A stretch of DNA of 64,000 nucleotides from the NCBI GenBank assembly GCA_019636615.1, contig JAHBXF010000002.1, positions 64,001 to 128,000 on the forward strand, read 5' to 3'. Shown in pieces: positions 42,007 through 50,546 of the stretch. Under the pieces are notes generated by a model. It did no database searches, was not told where the DNA came from, and was given only the letters and a program-made list of their open reading frames with translations. A program made the position numbers and the translations under genes. How positions within the stretch are numbered: position 1 is the stretch's first letter; the number at the start of each line of letters is the position of its first letter. Origin of the DNA: Phycisphaeraceae bacterium (GTDB lineage Bacteria; Planctomycetota; Phycisphaerae; Phycisphaerales; UBA1924).

Positions 42007-43296
42007 TTACCCGAGCGGTCGCAGATTGGCCGCGACGCTGGTGCGGTAGGCGAGCAGTGCGGGGGCGATGCCGGCCAGGCAGGCCAGCAGCACAGTGGCG
42101 ACCACAACAGGGATGATCGATCGTGGATCGGGCATGGCGTCAACGACGAGACCGATACGTGCCTGGAGTGTGATGCTGGCGATCATGGAGCCGGCGATGC
42201 CCAAGGCGACGCCGGCGGCCGCGCCGAGGATGCCGATGACCGCGGACTCTGTGACGACGAGGCCGAAGATGCGGCCGCGGCTGGCGCCGAGCACACGGAG
42301 GACGGCGATCTGGCGTCGGCGTTGCTCCATGGAGTTGTAGAGCGCGAGCATGATGGCGACGGCGCTGGAGAGCATGACCACACCGGCGACGGCGACGAAG
42401 AGGGTGTTGATGTTGCCGACGATGATGTCGAGTTTGCGGATTTCGTCAGAGGGGGAGGCGACGGTGATGGTCGGATCTCTGCGGAGAGCGTCGAAGACCT
42501 GGGGGAGCATGGCCGGGGCGCTCGAGCCCTCGCGCGTGACCAGGCGGGCGTAGATGCCGGTGATGAGTTTGTCGGCGGGGAGAAGGTCTGCGGTGGTTGT
42601 GGGGCCCGCGGCGGGGTTTTCTTTCTTGCGGCGGTCGTGGGCGTGGATGATCCAGGTGCTGTCGAGGTTGGTCATCAGGGCGCGGTCGTGGGCCCCGCCG
42701 GTGGGGCGGAGGATGCCGACGACTTTGTAGGGGAAGTCGTAGTGAACGTGCGCTTCAGAGGCTTCGCCGGCGCGGGCGCGGGAAGAGCCGGTGCCGTGGG
42801 TGAGGAAGATCGTGTCGCCGACGTTGAGCCCTGTGAGGGTGGCGGCTCTGGCGCCGACGACCACCTCGAAGGAGTTTTCGAAGAAGCGGCCCTGCGCGAG
42901 TTCCCACGCCTCGCCGATGTTGGGGCGGAAGCGTGAGAAGAACTCGGGGCTGGTGGCCAGCACGGGCTGGCCCAGGTAACTGTCGCCCTGCTGTGTGGGC
43001 ACGGCGTAGGCCCAGGGGAAGGCGCGGGAGAGTTGTTCGTATTTCTCCCAGGTGAGCGGGCGGCGCGGCGCGCTGGCGTAGAAGATGCCGTTGAGGACAG
43101 AGGCCAGCGGGCTGGCCTCGGCGGTGATGAGCAGGTGCATGTCGCCGCTGCCGCGCTCGAAGGCGCGCCGGCCGGACTCGCGCATCGTGAGGAGCACAAG
43201 CATGAGGGCCACGGCGATGGCCACGGTGAGAACCGTGGTGACGGTGGAGAATCGTCGCGTGAAGAGCGAGCGGAGGATGATGGTCCAGTCGCTCAT
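42007..43296 (-). CDS. ABC transporter permease, MacB/FtsX type
   Basis: A 429-aa inner-membrane protein. The first membrane helix (FSTVTTVLTVAIAVALMLVLL) is at about 15-38. A large periplasmic domain covers about 40-285. Three C-terminal helices lie in the FtsX domain (LFVAVAGVVMLSSAVAIMLALYN near 300, then about 345-375 and 395-420). RRRQIAVLRVLGASRGRIF is the FtsX cytoplasmic loop motif. The ATG at 43296 overlaps the ATPase stop (ATGA); the longer open frame upstream is a shadow of the ATPase gene. Such systems usually extrude lipoproteins, peptides or macrolides, or drive envelope remodelling. The cargo is unknown. Confidence 0.88.
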   Translation of the reverse strand: MSDWTIILRSLFTRRFSTVTTVLTVAIAVALMLVLLTMRESGRRAFERGSGDMHLLITAEASPLASVLNGIFYASAPRRPLTWEKYEQLSRAFPWAYAVPTQQGDSYLGQPVLATSPEFFSRFRPNIGEAWELAQGRFFENSFEVVVGARAATLTGLNVGDTIFLTHGTGSSRARAGEASEAHVHYDFPYKVVGILRPTGGAHDRALMTNLDSTWIIHAHDRRKKENPAAGPTTTADLLPADKLITGIYARLVTREGSSAPAMLPQVFDALRRDPTITVASPSDEIRKLDIIVGNINTLFVAVAGVVMLSSAVAIMLALYNSMEQRRRQIAVLRVLGASRGRIFGLVVTESAVIGILGAAAGVALGIAGSMIASITLQARIGLVVDAMPDPRSIIPVVVATVLLACLAGIAPALLAYRTSVAANLRPLG

Positions 43297-43991
43297 GCTG
43301 AGGCTCCGGGGGCGGGCTGCGCGAGAAGGCCGTCGGTCATTCGGTCGGCGCGGTCGAAGCGTTGCGGCATGGCGGGGTCGTGGCTCACGCACAGGAGCGC
43401 GGCGCCTGACTCGCGGCACGCGCCGCGGACGAGGTCGATCGCGGCAGCGGCGTTCTCGGGGTCGAGGCTCGCGGTGGGTTCGTCTGCGAGGACCAGCGCG
43501 GGGCCGCAGGCCAGGGCCCGAGCCACGGCGACGCGCTGCTGCTGGCCGATGCTCAGGGTTTCCACGGGGGCGCGATGGCGGCGCATGTCGAGGGAATCAA
43601 GGAGCGAGGCGGCGCGGGCGGCATCGACCTGAGCGCCGGCGAGCATCATCGCGGCCAGGATGTTCTCGACGGCGGAGAAACCCTGGAGGAGGTTGAAGGT
43701 TTGAAAGATCATGCCGATGGTGCGGCCGCGGAACCGGTCGCGTGCCGGGCCGCGCAGGGCGTGAACGTCTTGCCCGTTGACGAGGATTCGTCCCGAGGCG
43801 GGTTCCATGAGCCCGGCGATGAGGGAGAGGAGTGTGCTCTTGCCCTGTCCGCTGCGTGCGACAAGGAGCGCCTGCTCGCCGGGGGCGAGTTCATAGGCCG
43901 GGACGGAGAGTGTCCAGGGCTCTGCCCCCGCGTCTGTGGTGCGTGAGTAGCGGAAGGTGAGACGGTCGATGTGAAGCGCGGGTGTGGTCAT
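43293..43991 (-). CDS. ABC transporter ATPase (LolD/MacB type) with atypical signature
   Basis: A 232-aa ATPase from ATG 43991. Walker A reads ARSGQGKSTLL (normally GxSGxGKST). The Q-loop region is GMIFQTFNLLQGFSAVENI. The signature is LSIGQQQRVAVARAL (normally LSGGQ). Walker B is LVLADEPTASLD and the switch His is in CVSHDPAM. The Gly-to-Ile change in the signature loop is notable, since that Gly contacts ATP in the dimer; related LolD-like proteins do show variation here. Coupled by ATGA to the permease. Partner membrane protein and DUF3299-like protein follow on the same strand. Confidence 0.88.
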   Translation of the reverse strand: MTTPALHIDRLTFRYSRTTDAGAEPWTLSVPAYELAPGEQALLVARSGQGKSTLLSLIAGLMEPASGRILVNGQDVHALRGPARDRFRGRTIGMIFQTFNLLQGFSAVENILAAMMLAGAQVDAARAASLLDSLDMRRHRAPVETLSIGQQQRVAVARALACGPALVLADEPTASLDPENAAAAIDLVRGACRESGAALLCVSHDPAMPQRFDRADRMTDGLLAQPAPGASA

Positions 43992-44139
43992 GGTGGGGCG
44001 GGAGCGGGCGCGGGGTCGCGGGGGAGAGAAAAGAATACCCCGCGCCACCATGAAGGCAACGCGGGGCGACTAGGGAGTTTGGTTTTCCTCGCCCTGGTTG
44101 AGACACGTTCAGGGCAAGGGGTTCTGCGGCGTGTGCGGA

Positions 44140-44814
44140 TCAGCGCGAGCGGCGGCGGCGCATGGCCACGAACGCTGCGCCGGCGAAGAGGGCGGGAGCG
44201 CCGGGGCCCGGCACGTTGGCGACGGCCCAGTCGTACGCGGCGTCGATGGTTTCTTCGTCGGCATCCTGGCCGAAGAGGATCCAGACAGGCAGAGAAGGGG
44301 TGACGTTGTCGATGTTGACCGAGAACACAAGTTCAAGGAGATAGACGCCGCCCGAGGCCGGACCCGTCAACAAATAGTCCGGGTGATCGTGCAAACCTCC
44401 CTCGTCGTCGATGGGGAGCGCGAAGCCGGTGACGGGTGTGTCGGTGAGCGGGGTGGCGATGGGGCCCAGAGGGCCGAAGGTCATTTCGATGCGAGACGCG
44501 GCGACGGTCGAGAAGTCAAACCCGTTCCACTGACGCAGGGCGCGGGTGATGGTGAATGAGAGCGAGCCTTCGCCGCTCCATGTGCCGTCCGGGGAGAGCC
44601 AGCCGGGCTCGTCGGAGAAGTTCGGCACGTCTTCGCCGAACTCGGCGAAGAAGACGCGGACGTTGGGTGTTGTCTCGGATTCATCTTCCGAGATGAGGCC
44701 GGTGCGGAGTTGGCCGTTCTGGGGGTAGAGCCAGATGTCGCCGTGCTCGGGGTGAGCGAAGGCCGGGGCCACGAGCGCGACGCCGGCGAAGAACGATGCG
44801 GTGAACTTGTTCAT
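44140..44814 (-). CDS. Secreted protein with PEP-CTERM-like tail (paralogue of the dockerin-tailed neighbour)
   Basis: A 224-aa protein from ATG 44814. The signal peptide ends at VAPAFA, then HPEHGDIWLYPQNGQLRTGL. Conserved blocks are VRVFFAEFGEDVPNF, TRALRQWNGFDFSTVAASRIE, GGVYLLEL and WILFGQDADEET. The C-terminus is VPGPGAPALFAGAAFVAMRRRRSR: PGPG, hydrophobic helix, Arg cluster. The body is clearly homologous to the protein encoded at 45020-45802, which carries a dockerin-like tail instead. No known domain is recognised. The gene is 205 nt downstream of that paralogue on the same strand. Confidence 0.8.
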   Translation of the reverse strand: MNKFTASFFAGVALVAPAFAHPEHGDIWLYPQNGQLRTGLISEDESETTPNVRVFFAEFGEDVPNFSDEPGWLSPDGTWSGEGSLSFTITRALRQWNGFDFSTVAASRIEMTFGPLGPIATPLTDTPVTGFALPIDDEGGLHDHPDYLLTGPASGGVYLLELVFSVNIDNVTPSLPVWILFGQDADEETIDAAYDWAVANVPGPGAPALFAGAAFVAMRRRRSR

Positions 44815-44906
44815 ACTCTGTCTTCTCCTGAAAAAACGAACACGGAACCCGATGGGCACTCACCGGGGGAAACAACCCGGGGCGGTGTGAGCACAGTCAC
44901 AGCGCC

Positions 44907-44933
44907 CTCGCCCACCACGGCGGTGGGGCGAGT
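44907..44933 (-). terminator. Possible imperfect hairpin between the two paralogues
   Basis: CTCGCCCACC and GGTGGGGCGAG can pair with a single bulge around a short loop. It lies about 90 nt after the minus-strand stop at 45020. No clear T-run follows on the minus strand. Confidence 0.35.
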
Positions 44934-45019
44934 GATGCGGAACAAAGACCCGAAATGTCACGCCTTGCCCGAACGCGCGTGTCACAACGGCGTTGGGTCA
45001 AGACCCGTCAGAGGCAGCG

Positions 45020-45802
45020 TCAACAGCCGCCTGCCTCCCACTGAACAAAGAAATACTCGACGTCGGCGCCGTCGACGCCGCCGTCCTGGTTGACATCCGC
45101 CGGGGTGTCGCCGGCTTCCCACGAAAGAAAAAAGGCCTCGACATCCGCCCCGTCAACGCCGCCGTCCTGGTTGAAGTCTGCGACGCATGGTTCGCCCGCG
45201 ATCAGGTTGTCTCGAACCCACTGCGCGGCCAGGCCAACGGTTTCGTTCGGGGCGTTCTGGTTGAAGACGATCCAGAATGGATCGCTCTCCTGGATAGACG
45301 GCGCGTTGCTGAAGATCGACATCTCGAGCAGGTAGACGCCGTCACCGGCGGGGTCGAGCAGGGTGTAGTCGTAGTGGCGATGCCACTGCCCATTGCTGCC
45401 GACATTGAGAAGAAACCCATCGACCGGAGAATCAATTTCCGGGGTGAGGGCCGAGAGTGTGGCGAATGCGACTTCGATCCGGGGCTGGGCGACCTGCGAG
45501 AAGTCTGAGCCGTTCCACACGCGCAGTGCTTTGAGAAGCCGGAAGCCGTTGCGGGTGCCGACAGGGAATGTGCCCGGGAGGCAGTCGAAGCCGGGGTCTG
45601 GGGTGAAGTTTGGCGCCACGAAACCGAATCGTGCGAGGAAGACACGTTCGCCGGGCAGGGGGCTGCCTGTGCTGTCGAAGATGCCGGTCACGATCTTGTT
45701 GTCTGAGAGCGTGAGCAGGATGTCACCCGAGTGGGCTTGTGCCGCGCAGAGGGATGAGAAGGTGAGCCCGGCGGTTGCGGCGGCGGCGCGGAGGGTGTTC
45801 AT
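45020..45802 (-). CDS. Secreted protein with dockerin-like tail (paralogue of the PEP-CTERM neighbour)
   Basis: A 260-aa protein with signal peptide MNTLRAAAATAGLTFSSLCAAQA, then HSGDILLTLSDNKIVTGIF. Blocks shared with the 44140-44814 protein: RVFLARFGFVAPNF, LKALRVWNGSDFSQVAQPRIE, GVYLLEMSIF and FWIVFNQNAPNET. The tail is CVADFNQDGGVDGADVEAFF plus ADVNQDGGVDGADVEYFF, ending WEAGGC. The two proteins probably do the same envelope job with different attachment routes. The gene follows the pseudopilin gene by 36 nt and is probably co-transcribed with it. Confidence 0.83.
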   Translation of the reverse strand: MNTLRAAAATAGLTFSSLCAAQAHSGDILLTLSDNKIVTGIFDSTGSPLPGERVFLARFGFVAPNFTPDPGFDCLPGTFPVGTRNGFRLLKALRVWNGSDFSQVAQPRIEVAFATLSALTPEIDSPVDGFLLNVGSNGQWHRHYDYTLLDPAGDGVYLLEMSIFSNAPSIQESDPFWIVFNQNAPNETVGLAAQWVRDNLIAGEPCVADFNQDGGVDGADVEAFFLSWEAGDTPADVNQDGGVDGADVEYFFVQWEAGGC

Positions 45803-45838
45803 GGGTTGGTCTCCTGTGGCGACGTGGTGTGCGTGGGG

Positions 45839-46573
45839 TCACTGCGAGAGGCGGGCTACTTCGGGGTTGAAGGCGTTTGAGGTGCGGTCGGTGTAGACGC
45901 GCTCGAAGGCGAGGGTGGAGGCGTGGCCATCGAGGAACCCGTAGTTGGAAAGCCCCTGGCGGGAGCGGGGCGGGCCGCCGTACTTGTTGATGTGAACCTG
46001 CGTTGATGCGGTCGCCGGGGCGCGGGAGGCGTCGCCCCAGCCTTCGGCGTGGGTGTGATCGGAGACGGCGTAGGGGCCGTCCTCCGTCATCAGCAGGAAC
46101 TGCACGGTGAGCGAAGGGCGGTCGATCTTGTCGAGGCGGTCGAAGGGCTCGCGCGGCGAGATCCCGGGGTTGAAGGTGCGCGAGAGGTAGTTGTTCATTC
46201 CGTAACTGGTGGTGCGGTGCTTGCCGTTGATCGCCAGGCCCTGGCCGCCGTCATCGAGGGGCCAGTAGGCGCTGCGGTCGCCCGGGCTGCGGATCGAGAT
46301 GGGCGCGCCGTAGAACTCTGCGAGTGTGTTGGTCCACGAGATTGATTCATCTCCAACGCCGCCGTGCGCGAGGCCGACATCGATCAGGGAGCCCTTGTAG
46401 GTGTCGGCGTACATCTGCTGGGCGGTCTGCAGAGAGCGGAGTGAGGCCAGGCACTTGACCGTCCACGCGCTGCGGCGGGCCTTGGCCAGGGAAGGCAGCA
46501 GGAGCCCCATCAGCAGCGCGATGATCGCGATGACGACGAGGAGTTCGATGAGTGTGAAGGCGCGCCGGTGCAT
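45839..46573 (-). CDS. Type II pseudopilin-like protein (DUF1559-like prepilin family)
   Basis: A 244-aa protein with a class III leader: [20 protein letters not shown], so the prepilin peptidase would cut before Phe-Thr-Leu-Ile-Glu and leave Glu5. One N-terminal helix (about 5-35) continues into an amphipathic helix. The globular part has few Cys and ends with [20 protein letters not shown], the YxFxDGHA motif common to planctomycete DUF1559/H-x9-DG-type prepilins. The family is greatly expanded in Planctomycetes, with unclear roles in secretion or surface structures. ATG 46573. It is first in a minus-strand run with the secreted paralogue pair. Confidence 0.88.
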   Translation of the reverse strand: MHRRAFTLIELLVVIAIIALLMGLLLPSLAKARRSAWTVKCLASLRSLQTAQQMYADTYKGSLIDVGLAHGGVGDESISWTNTLAEFYGAPISIRSPGDRSAYWPLDDGGQGLAINGKHRTTSYGMNNYLSRTFNPGISPREPFDRLDKIDRPSLTVQFLLMTEDGPYAVSDHTHAEGWGDASRAPATASTQVHINKYGGPPRSRQGLSNYGFLDGHASTLAFERVYTDRTSNAFNPEVARLSQ

Positions 46574-46787
46574 GGGTGCATCCTGTGCATGGGGGCGAGC
46601 GTGGAAGTTTCCTCGGCTTGAGGGCGGGAGGAGGTTCGCGCGGTGGCCCCTTGCGGGCTGAGTTTGAATTGAGTGGGGTTGTCACGCGGCGCGTGGGCGT
46701 GCGTGAACAGCGTGCGACGCGGCGGTTCTGCGCTGGGGGCGATGGGTGGGCCCTGGGTGGAGGCGCGAACCGGCGCGAAGCGGGCGT

Positions 46788-47309
46788 TTAGAGCGTGGCC
46801 GGCGGGGCCCGTGAGCGGGCCGCGATCACCGCGCGGGTTGGCGCGGCGTGCGGTGGTGCGCCGGGAAGAAGCCTTGGCAGACGCTCCATCAAGGGCGCGT
46901 CACACAGGTTCAGGTCCGGCGCGGCGGTCTTTGAAAGGAAGAACTCCCAGCAGATGTCGCAGCACCCATCATCGGGTGATGACGGAAGAGAAGCGGGGAC
47001 AGAGGGTGTGGTGGATTGCGGGCCTGAGACCTGAGAAGATTCGGCTGGGGTGCTCGGTTGAGAGTCTTGCGTGCAGGTCGGGAGCGAGGCGTTGACCGTG
47101 ACCGTGTGATGGTGTGAGTGGTGGCAACCGCGGTGCGCTGCGCCACTGCATGTGTGCGCGGCGTCGTGGGTGTGCGGCGCGTGCGCCGTGAGCGCGTGCC
47201 ACGCGGGGCCGGCCCCCGTCGCCACAACAAAGAGCAAGCCCACAAGCACGCCGAAGATGATCGGCAGGCGCTGCTCGGGGCGAGCGGCTTGTTGAGATTG
47301 CGTTCTCAC
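46788..47309 (-). CDS. His/Cys-rich single-span membrane protein
   Basis: A 173-aa protein with a GTG start. One membrane helix (IIFGVLVGLLFVVATGAG, about 17-34) is followed by a His-rich segment HALTAHAPHTHDAAHTCSG and GCHHSHHHTVTV. A Ser/Pro/Gln-rich linker and a DDGCCDICWEFF cluster come next. The clustered His and the CC-x-x-C motif suggest metal binding outside the membrane. The sequence pattern recalls DUF2946-like small proteins seen beside metal transporters, but no such genes are here. I cannot assign a function. It is likely but not certain to be a real gene, supported by its coherent membrane topology. Confidence 0.6.
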   Translation of the reverse strand: MRTQSQQAARPEQRLPIIFGVLVGLLFVVATGAGPAWHALTAHAPHTHDAAHTCSGAAHRGCHHSHHHTVTVNASLPTCTQDSQPSTPAESSQVSGPQSTTPSVPASLPSSPDDGCCDICWEFFLSKTAAPDLNLCDAPLMERLPRLLPGAPPHAAPTRAVIAARSRAPPATL

Positions 47310-47368
47310 TGGATAGATTGAAGGCAGCAGGGGGGTGAGAAGTCAACCGACAACGATGAAATCTGCGA

Positions 47369-48088
47369 TCACGCCTGAGGCGTGGCGGGCACGGGGGTGC
47401 GGGCGGGGTTTTCGTGGATCGGAACCAGCCCGGCGGCGATGGCGACGTGGGCGAGTTGCACCCGATTGGTCACGCCGAGTTTTTCGCCCAGCGATACGCG
47501 GTGCCACTCGATGGTTTTCACGCTGCGGGCGAGTTTGGAGGCGATATCAGCCGTGGAAAGCCCCTGCCCGATAAGGGCGAGGATTTCAAACTCGCGCTCG
47601 GTGAGTTCTTCGAGTGGGCCGGTGTGGTTGACGGCGGCGCGGCGGGCCGGGAGTTGGGCTTGGGCATCCGAGGCGACGAGGCGTGCGACGAGCAGGATGG
47701 CGGTCGTGTCGCCGTGAGAGATGGGGCGGTAGGAGCAGCGGAGGAGGCGGCCGCGCACCAGGCCATCGACGATGGCGGGGCTGCCGGACGAGGCGACCTC
47801 GGCCAGGATTCTGGCGCGTTCGGCGGAGAAGGCTTCATCAAAGAAAGCGGAGAAGGGTGCACCGGTGGCGTCAAAGCCGGGCTTGGCGAAGAGGAGTTTG
47901 GAGGCAGCGGCGTTGTGGGAGAGAATGAACCCAGAGGTGGAAAGCACGCAGACAGCACTCGCGCTGTCGTGACAGAGAGCGTTCCAGATGACTTGGAGAT
48001 CTTCGGTGGAGGGGCTGAAGCCGGAGTCGGGAGGGGTGCGGATGGAGTCGTTGCGTTGAAGGGCATTGGTTGCGCGCATGGAGTGCAT
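47369..48088 (-). CDS. LuxR-type transcriptional regulator with PAS-like sensor domain
   Basis: A 239-aa cytoplasmic regulator. Residues about 30-140 form a PAS-like domain (VCVLSTSGFILSHNAAASKL ... GRLLRCSYRPIS). About 165-225 is a LuxR helix-turn-helix: LTEREFEILALIGQGLSTADI, ARSVKTIEWHRVSLGEKLGV and NRVQLAHVAI. No receiver domain or conserved phospho-Asp is present, so it probably senses a small molecule or redox state directly. ATG 48088 and ATG 48079 are both possible; CAGGA lies upstream. It stands alone on the minus strand, divergent from the LOG-family gene. Confidence 0.85.
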   Translation of the reverse strand: MHSMRATNALQRNDSIRTPPDSGFSPSTEDLQVIWNALCHDSASAVCVLSTSGFILSHNAAASKLLFAKPGFDATGAPFSAFFDEAFSAERARILAEVASSGSPAIVDGLVRGRLLRCSYRPISHGDTTAILLVARLVASDAQAQLPARRAAVNHTGPLEELTEREFEILALIGQGLSTADIASKLARSVKTIEWHRVSLGEKLGVTNRVQLAHVAIAAGLVPIHENPARTPVPATPQA

Positions 48089-48223
48089 CCTGTTTCAAGG
48101 AAACTGACTCGAAGGGCTCTCGGTTGAAGCCCACTACGCTTGTTTCGATGCCGGGGGATTCATGGATTCTCATGGCGGGAGAGAACTCGTCGGGGGTTGC
48201 GACTTTTCGAGGTTGAGCCGTCA

Positions 48224-49120
48224 ATGAATGACAACGACACTCCACGGCGCATGGGAGATGGGCAGATGAGGGGACGTGGAGGAGCGGGGGAGGATGACCC
48301 GATGCTCCGCAGCGGGCCGCGCGGAGAGATCGGCGAGGCACTTCCCCCCGCCCCTCCCGCGAGTCCAGAAAAGCAGGTTGATTGGGGGCCGGGGCGTGGC
48401 GACCGGGAACTGCCGGAGTTTCTGGCGGGGCCTCGCTCGCGACTGACAGAGTTCTGGCGGGCGTTACGGATTCTGGGAGAGGTCGTTCGCGGGTTTCGCG
48501 CGCTGCACTTTGTGGGGCCGTGCGTGACGGTCTTTGGTTCGGCACGGTTTGCGGAAGATCACGTGTACTACCGGGTGGCGCGGGATGTGGGTGCTCGTCT
48601 GGCGGGCCTTGGGGTGACGGTGATGACGGGTGGGGGCCCGGGGATCATGGAGGCGGCCAACCGCGGGGCGAAGGAGGCGGGCGGGCACTCGATCGGCTGC
48701 AACATCAAACTGCCGATGGAGCAGAAGCCCAACCCGTACCTGGACAAGTTTGTGGAGTTCAGGTACTTCTTTGTGCGCAAGGTGATGCTGGTGAAGTATT
48801 CGTACGCCTTTATCGTGCTGCCCGGGGGCTTTGGCACGCTGGATGAACTCTTCGAGGCGCTCACGCTGGTGCAGACGAAGAAGATCGAGTCGTTCCCCAT
48901 CGTGCTGATGGGGGTCGAGTATTGGGGGCCGATGATCGACTTCATCCGGGAGACGCTGGTGCGGCAGGCGACGATCGATTCCGCGGATGTCGAGTTGCTG
49001 ACGGTGACCGACGACCCCGCGGTGGCGATCGCGGCGGTGATGCGTGGGTTGTCGATGCACGAGCGAGAAGCGCGGCGCGGGCCCCGTCCCATCCGCGTGC
49101 TGGGCGAGAACCGGGTGTGA
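48224..49120 (+). CDS. LOG family (TIGR00730-type) Rossmann-fold protein
   Basis: A 298-aa protein from ATG 48224; the first 75 residues are disordered and charged. The domain contains VTVFGSARFAEDHVYYRVAR, MTGGGPGIMEAANRGAKEAG (phosphate/ribose-binding) and IVLPGGFGTLDELFEALTLVQ (PGGxGTxxE, catalytic Arg/Glu motif). LOG proteins cleave ribose 5'-phosphate from nucleoside monophosphates (cytokinin activation in plants, nucleotide salvage in bacteria). It is longer than the usual 190 aa because of the N-terminal tail and about 30 extra C-terminal residues. The substrate in this organism is unknown. Confidence 0.88.
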   Translation: MNDNDTPRRMGDGQMRGRGGAGEDDPMLRSGPRGEIGEALPPAPPASPEKQVDWGPGRGDRELPEFLAGPRSRLTEFWRALRILGEVVRGFRALHFVGPCVTVFGSARFAEDHVYYRVARDVGARLAGLGVTVMTGGGPGIMEAANRGAKEAGGHSIGCNIKLPMEQKPNPYLDKFVEFRYFFVRKVMLVKYSYAFIVLPGGFGTLDELFEALTLVQTKKIESFPIVLMGVEYWGPMIDFIRETLVRQATIDSADVELLTVTDDPAVAIAAVMRGLSMHEREARRGPRPIRVLGENRV

Positions 49121-49133
49121 GGGCGGCGGCGGT

Positions 49134-49889
49134 TTACTGAGTCAGGCGAGCGGCTTCGATGACGATGGGGCGGTCGAGCGGGGTGAGTTCGTAGAGAACA
49201 AGCCGGCCGATGCGCTTGCGGAAGACGCGCAGGCCCGACTGGGGAGGCACATCGACCTTGCGGTCGTTGCGTGCGGTGTCCATGAGCACCATCACGGGCG
49301 CATCCTGGGCGTGGGCCATGAGGATCATGGTCTGAGGGCTGATGGGGGAGCCGGCGTAGTCGTCGCTGTAGGCCCAACCGTTGAGCACCACGCCGGGCGT
49401 GGCTGATGGGATGAGCAGGCCCTGCCCGAAGCGTTCGGCCACGACGCGGACGAACTCTTCATCGGTATCGCAGACAAAGGCCGGGTTCCAGCCTGTGGCG
49501 AGGGTGCGCTGATAGACCCGCTCGGCGGGGATGAGCGTGAACTCGGCGCGGGGCCAGTAGACATAGACCGCGGCGGCGAGAAGCGACGCGGCGAGCGCGC
49601 CCAGCCAGGAGGTGCGTTTGAGGTACCAACGGTCTTGTGCCCGGGGCGCGGGGAGAGGCTTGCTCGCGGCCGGCTGCGATTCGGGGGAAGGGATATCGCC
49701 CAGGCCGGGGTAGGTGTACAGGCGCGCGAGGGACTCGTCGATCTGGCCCTGCAACGCCACGGCGTGGCGAAGGGTGGGATCATCGCGGAGCGCGGACTCG
49801 AAGCGTTCTCGCTGTTCCTGGCTGAGCAGGCCGTCGAGGTAGACATCGATCTGGTCGTGGAAGTTGGGCGGTGGCGTGGGGGCGTTCAT
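49134..49889 (-). CDS. Anti-sigma factor-like membrane protein
   Basis: A 251-aa protein whose ATG overlaps the sigma-factor stop (49886-49889). The cytoplasmic N-terminal part (about 1-95) has FHDQIDVYLDGLLSQEQRERFESAL, the typical helical anti-sigma head, without the His-x3-Cys-x2-Cys zinc motif. One membrane helix (LGALAASLLAAAVYVYW) is at about 95-112. A periplasmic C-terminal domain (about 115-250) includes PSATPGVVLNGWAYSDDYAG and MILMAHAQDAPVMVLMD. It probably holds the partner sigma factor at the membrane until a periplasmic signal is sensed. Confidence 0.8.
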   Translation of the reverse strand: MNAPTPPPNFHDQIDVYLDGLLSQEQRERFESALRDDPTLRHAVALQGQIDESLARLYTYPGLGDIPSPESQPAASKPLPAPRAQDRWYLKRTSWLGALAASLLAAAVYVYWPRAEFTLIPAERVYQRTLATGWNPAFVCDTDEEFVRVVAERFGQGLLIPSATPGVVLNGWAYSDDYAGSPISPQTMILMAHAQDAPVMVLMDTARNDRKVDVPPQSGLRVFRKRIGRLVLYELTPLDRPIVIEAARLTQ

Positions 49890-50416
49890 GCATCACCCCC
49901 GTTCTGTGGTGAGAGGGAGCGGCGCAGGGCTGCTTTGGCGCGGTGGACGTGGCTCATCACCGTGCCCTCCGGGATGCCCAGCGTCGCGGCGATGGCGGCG
50001 TGGCTCATGCCGTGGACAACACGGAGGATGAGGCAGGTGCGGGCGCGCTCTTCGAGGTGAGCGAGGGCGGCGCTGACGCGTGCGTCGAACGCGGCGTGGG
50101 GTGAAGGGGCGGTGTCTGCCGGGAGTGTGGCGAGGACTTCTTCCGGGGCCTTGGGGCGACGGCGCTGGAGTTTGCGGCCTTCATTGAGGGCGACGAAGCG
50201 GACAATCTGCGACATCCACGCGGTGAAACTGGTCGAGGAATCAAACTCCCCGAGTTTGTTCATCGCGATGATGGCCGCTTCCTGCACCACGTCCTCCGCG
50301 TACGTCTTGTTCCCGATGACCGATGCGGCAACGTACCACAGTGAACGGTGATGTTCACGGTACAGCCGAGAAAACTCATCCGGGTTGATCCGTTGCCCCC
50401 CGATCGGCAGCGGCAC
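49886..50416 (-). CDS. ECF-type RNA polymerase sigma factor
   Basis: A 176-aa sigma factor. Region 2 spans about 15-85 (FSRLYREHHRSLWYVAASVI, YAEDVVQEAAIIAM). Region 4 spans about 115-165 (LAHLEERARTCLILRVVHGM, then AIAATLGIPEGTVMSHVHRAK as the DNA-recognition helix). The GTG at 50416 is the only start giving complete region 2; a clear Shine-Dalgarno is absent. The anti-sigma gene follows with a 4-nt overlap, so the pair is co-expressed. Autoregulation from a promoter in the 130-nt gap to murJ is likely but not seen. Confidence 0.9.
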   Translation of the reverse strand: MPLPIGGQRINPDEFSRLYREHHRSLWYVAASVIGNKTYAEDVVQEAAIIAMNKLGEFDSSTSFTAWMSQIVRFVALNEGRKLQRRRPKAPEEVLATLPADTAPSPHAAFDARVSAALAHLEERARTCLILRVVHGMSHAAIAATLGIPEGTVMSHVHRAKAALRRSLSPQNGGDA

Positions 50417-50546
50417 GGCAGAAGCCGGTTCGCCGCTTTGGTTGTTGTAGATGATCAGAAAGAAGATGTTGTGATCCTCTGCGGGTCTTGCGGGAAAAGA
50501 CGAAAGTTTGTGGGTCCTAGAACTCGGGGGTGTGCGAGGGGAGCGG

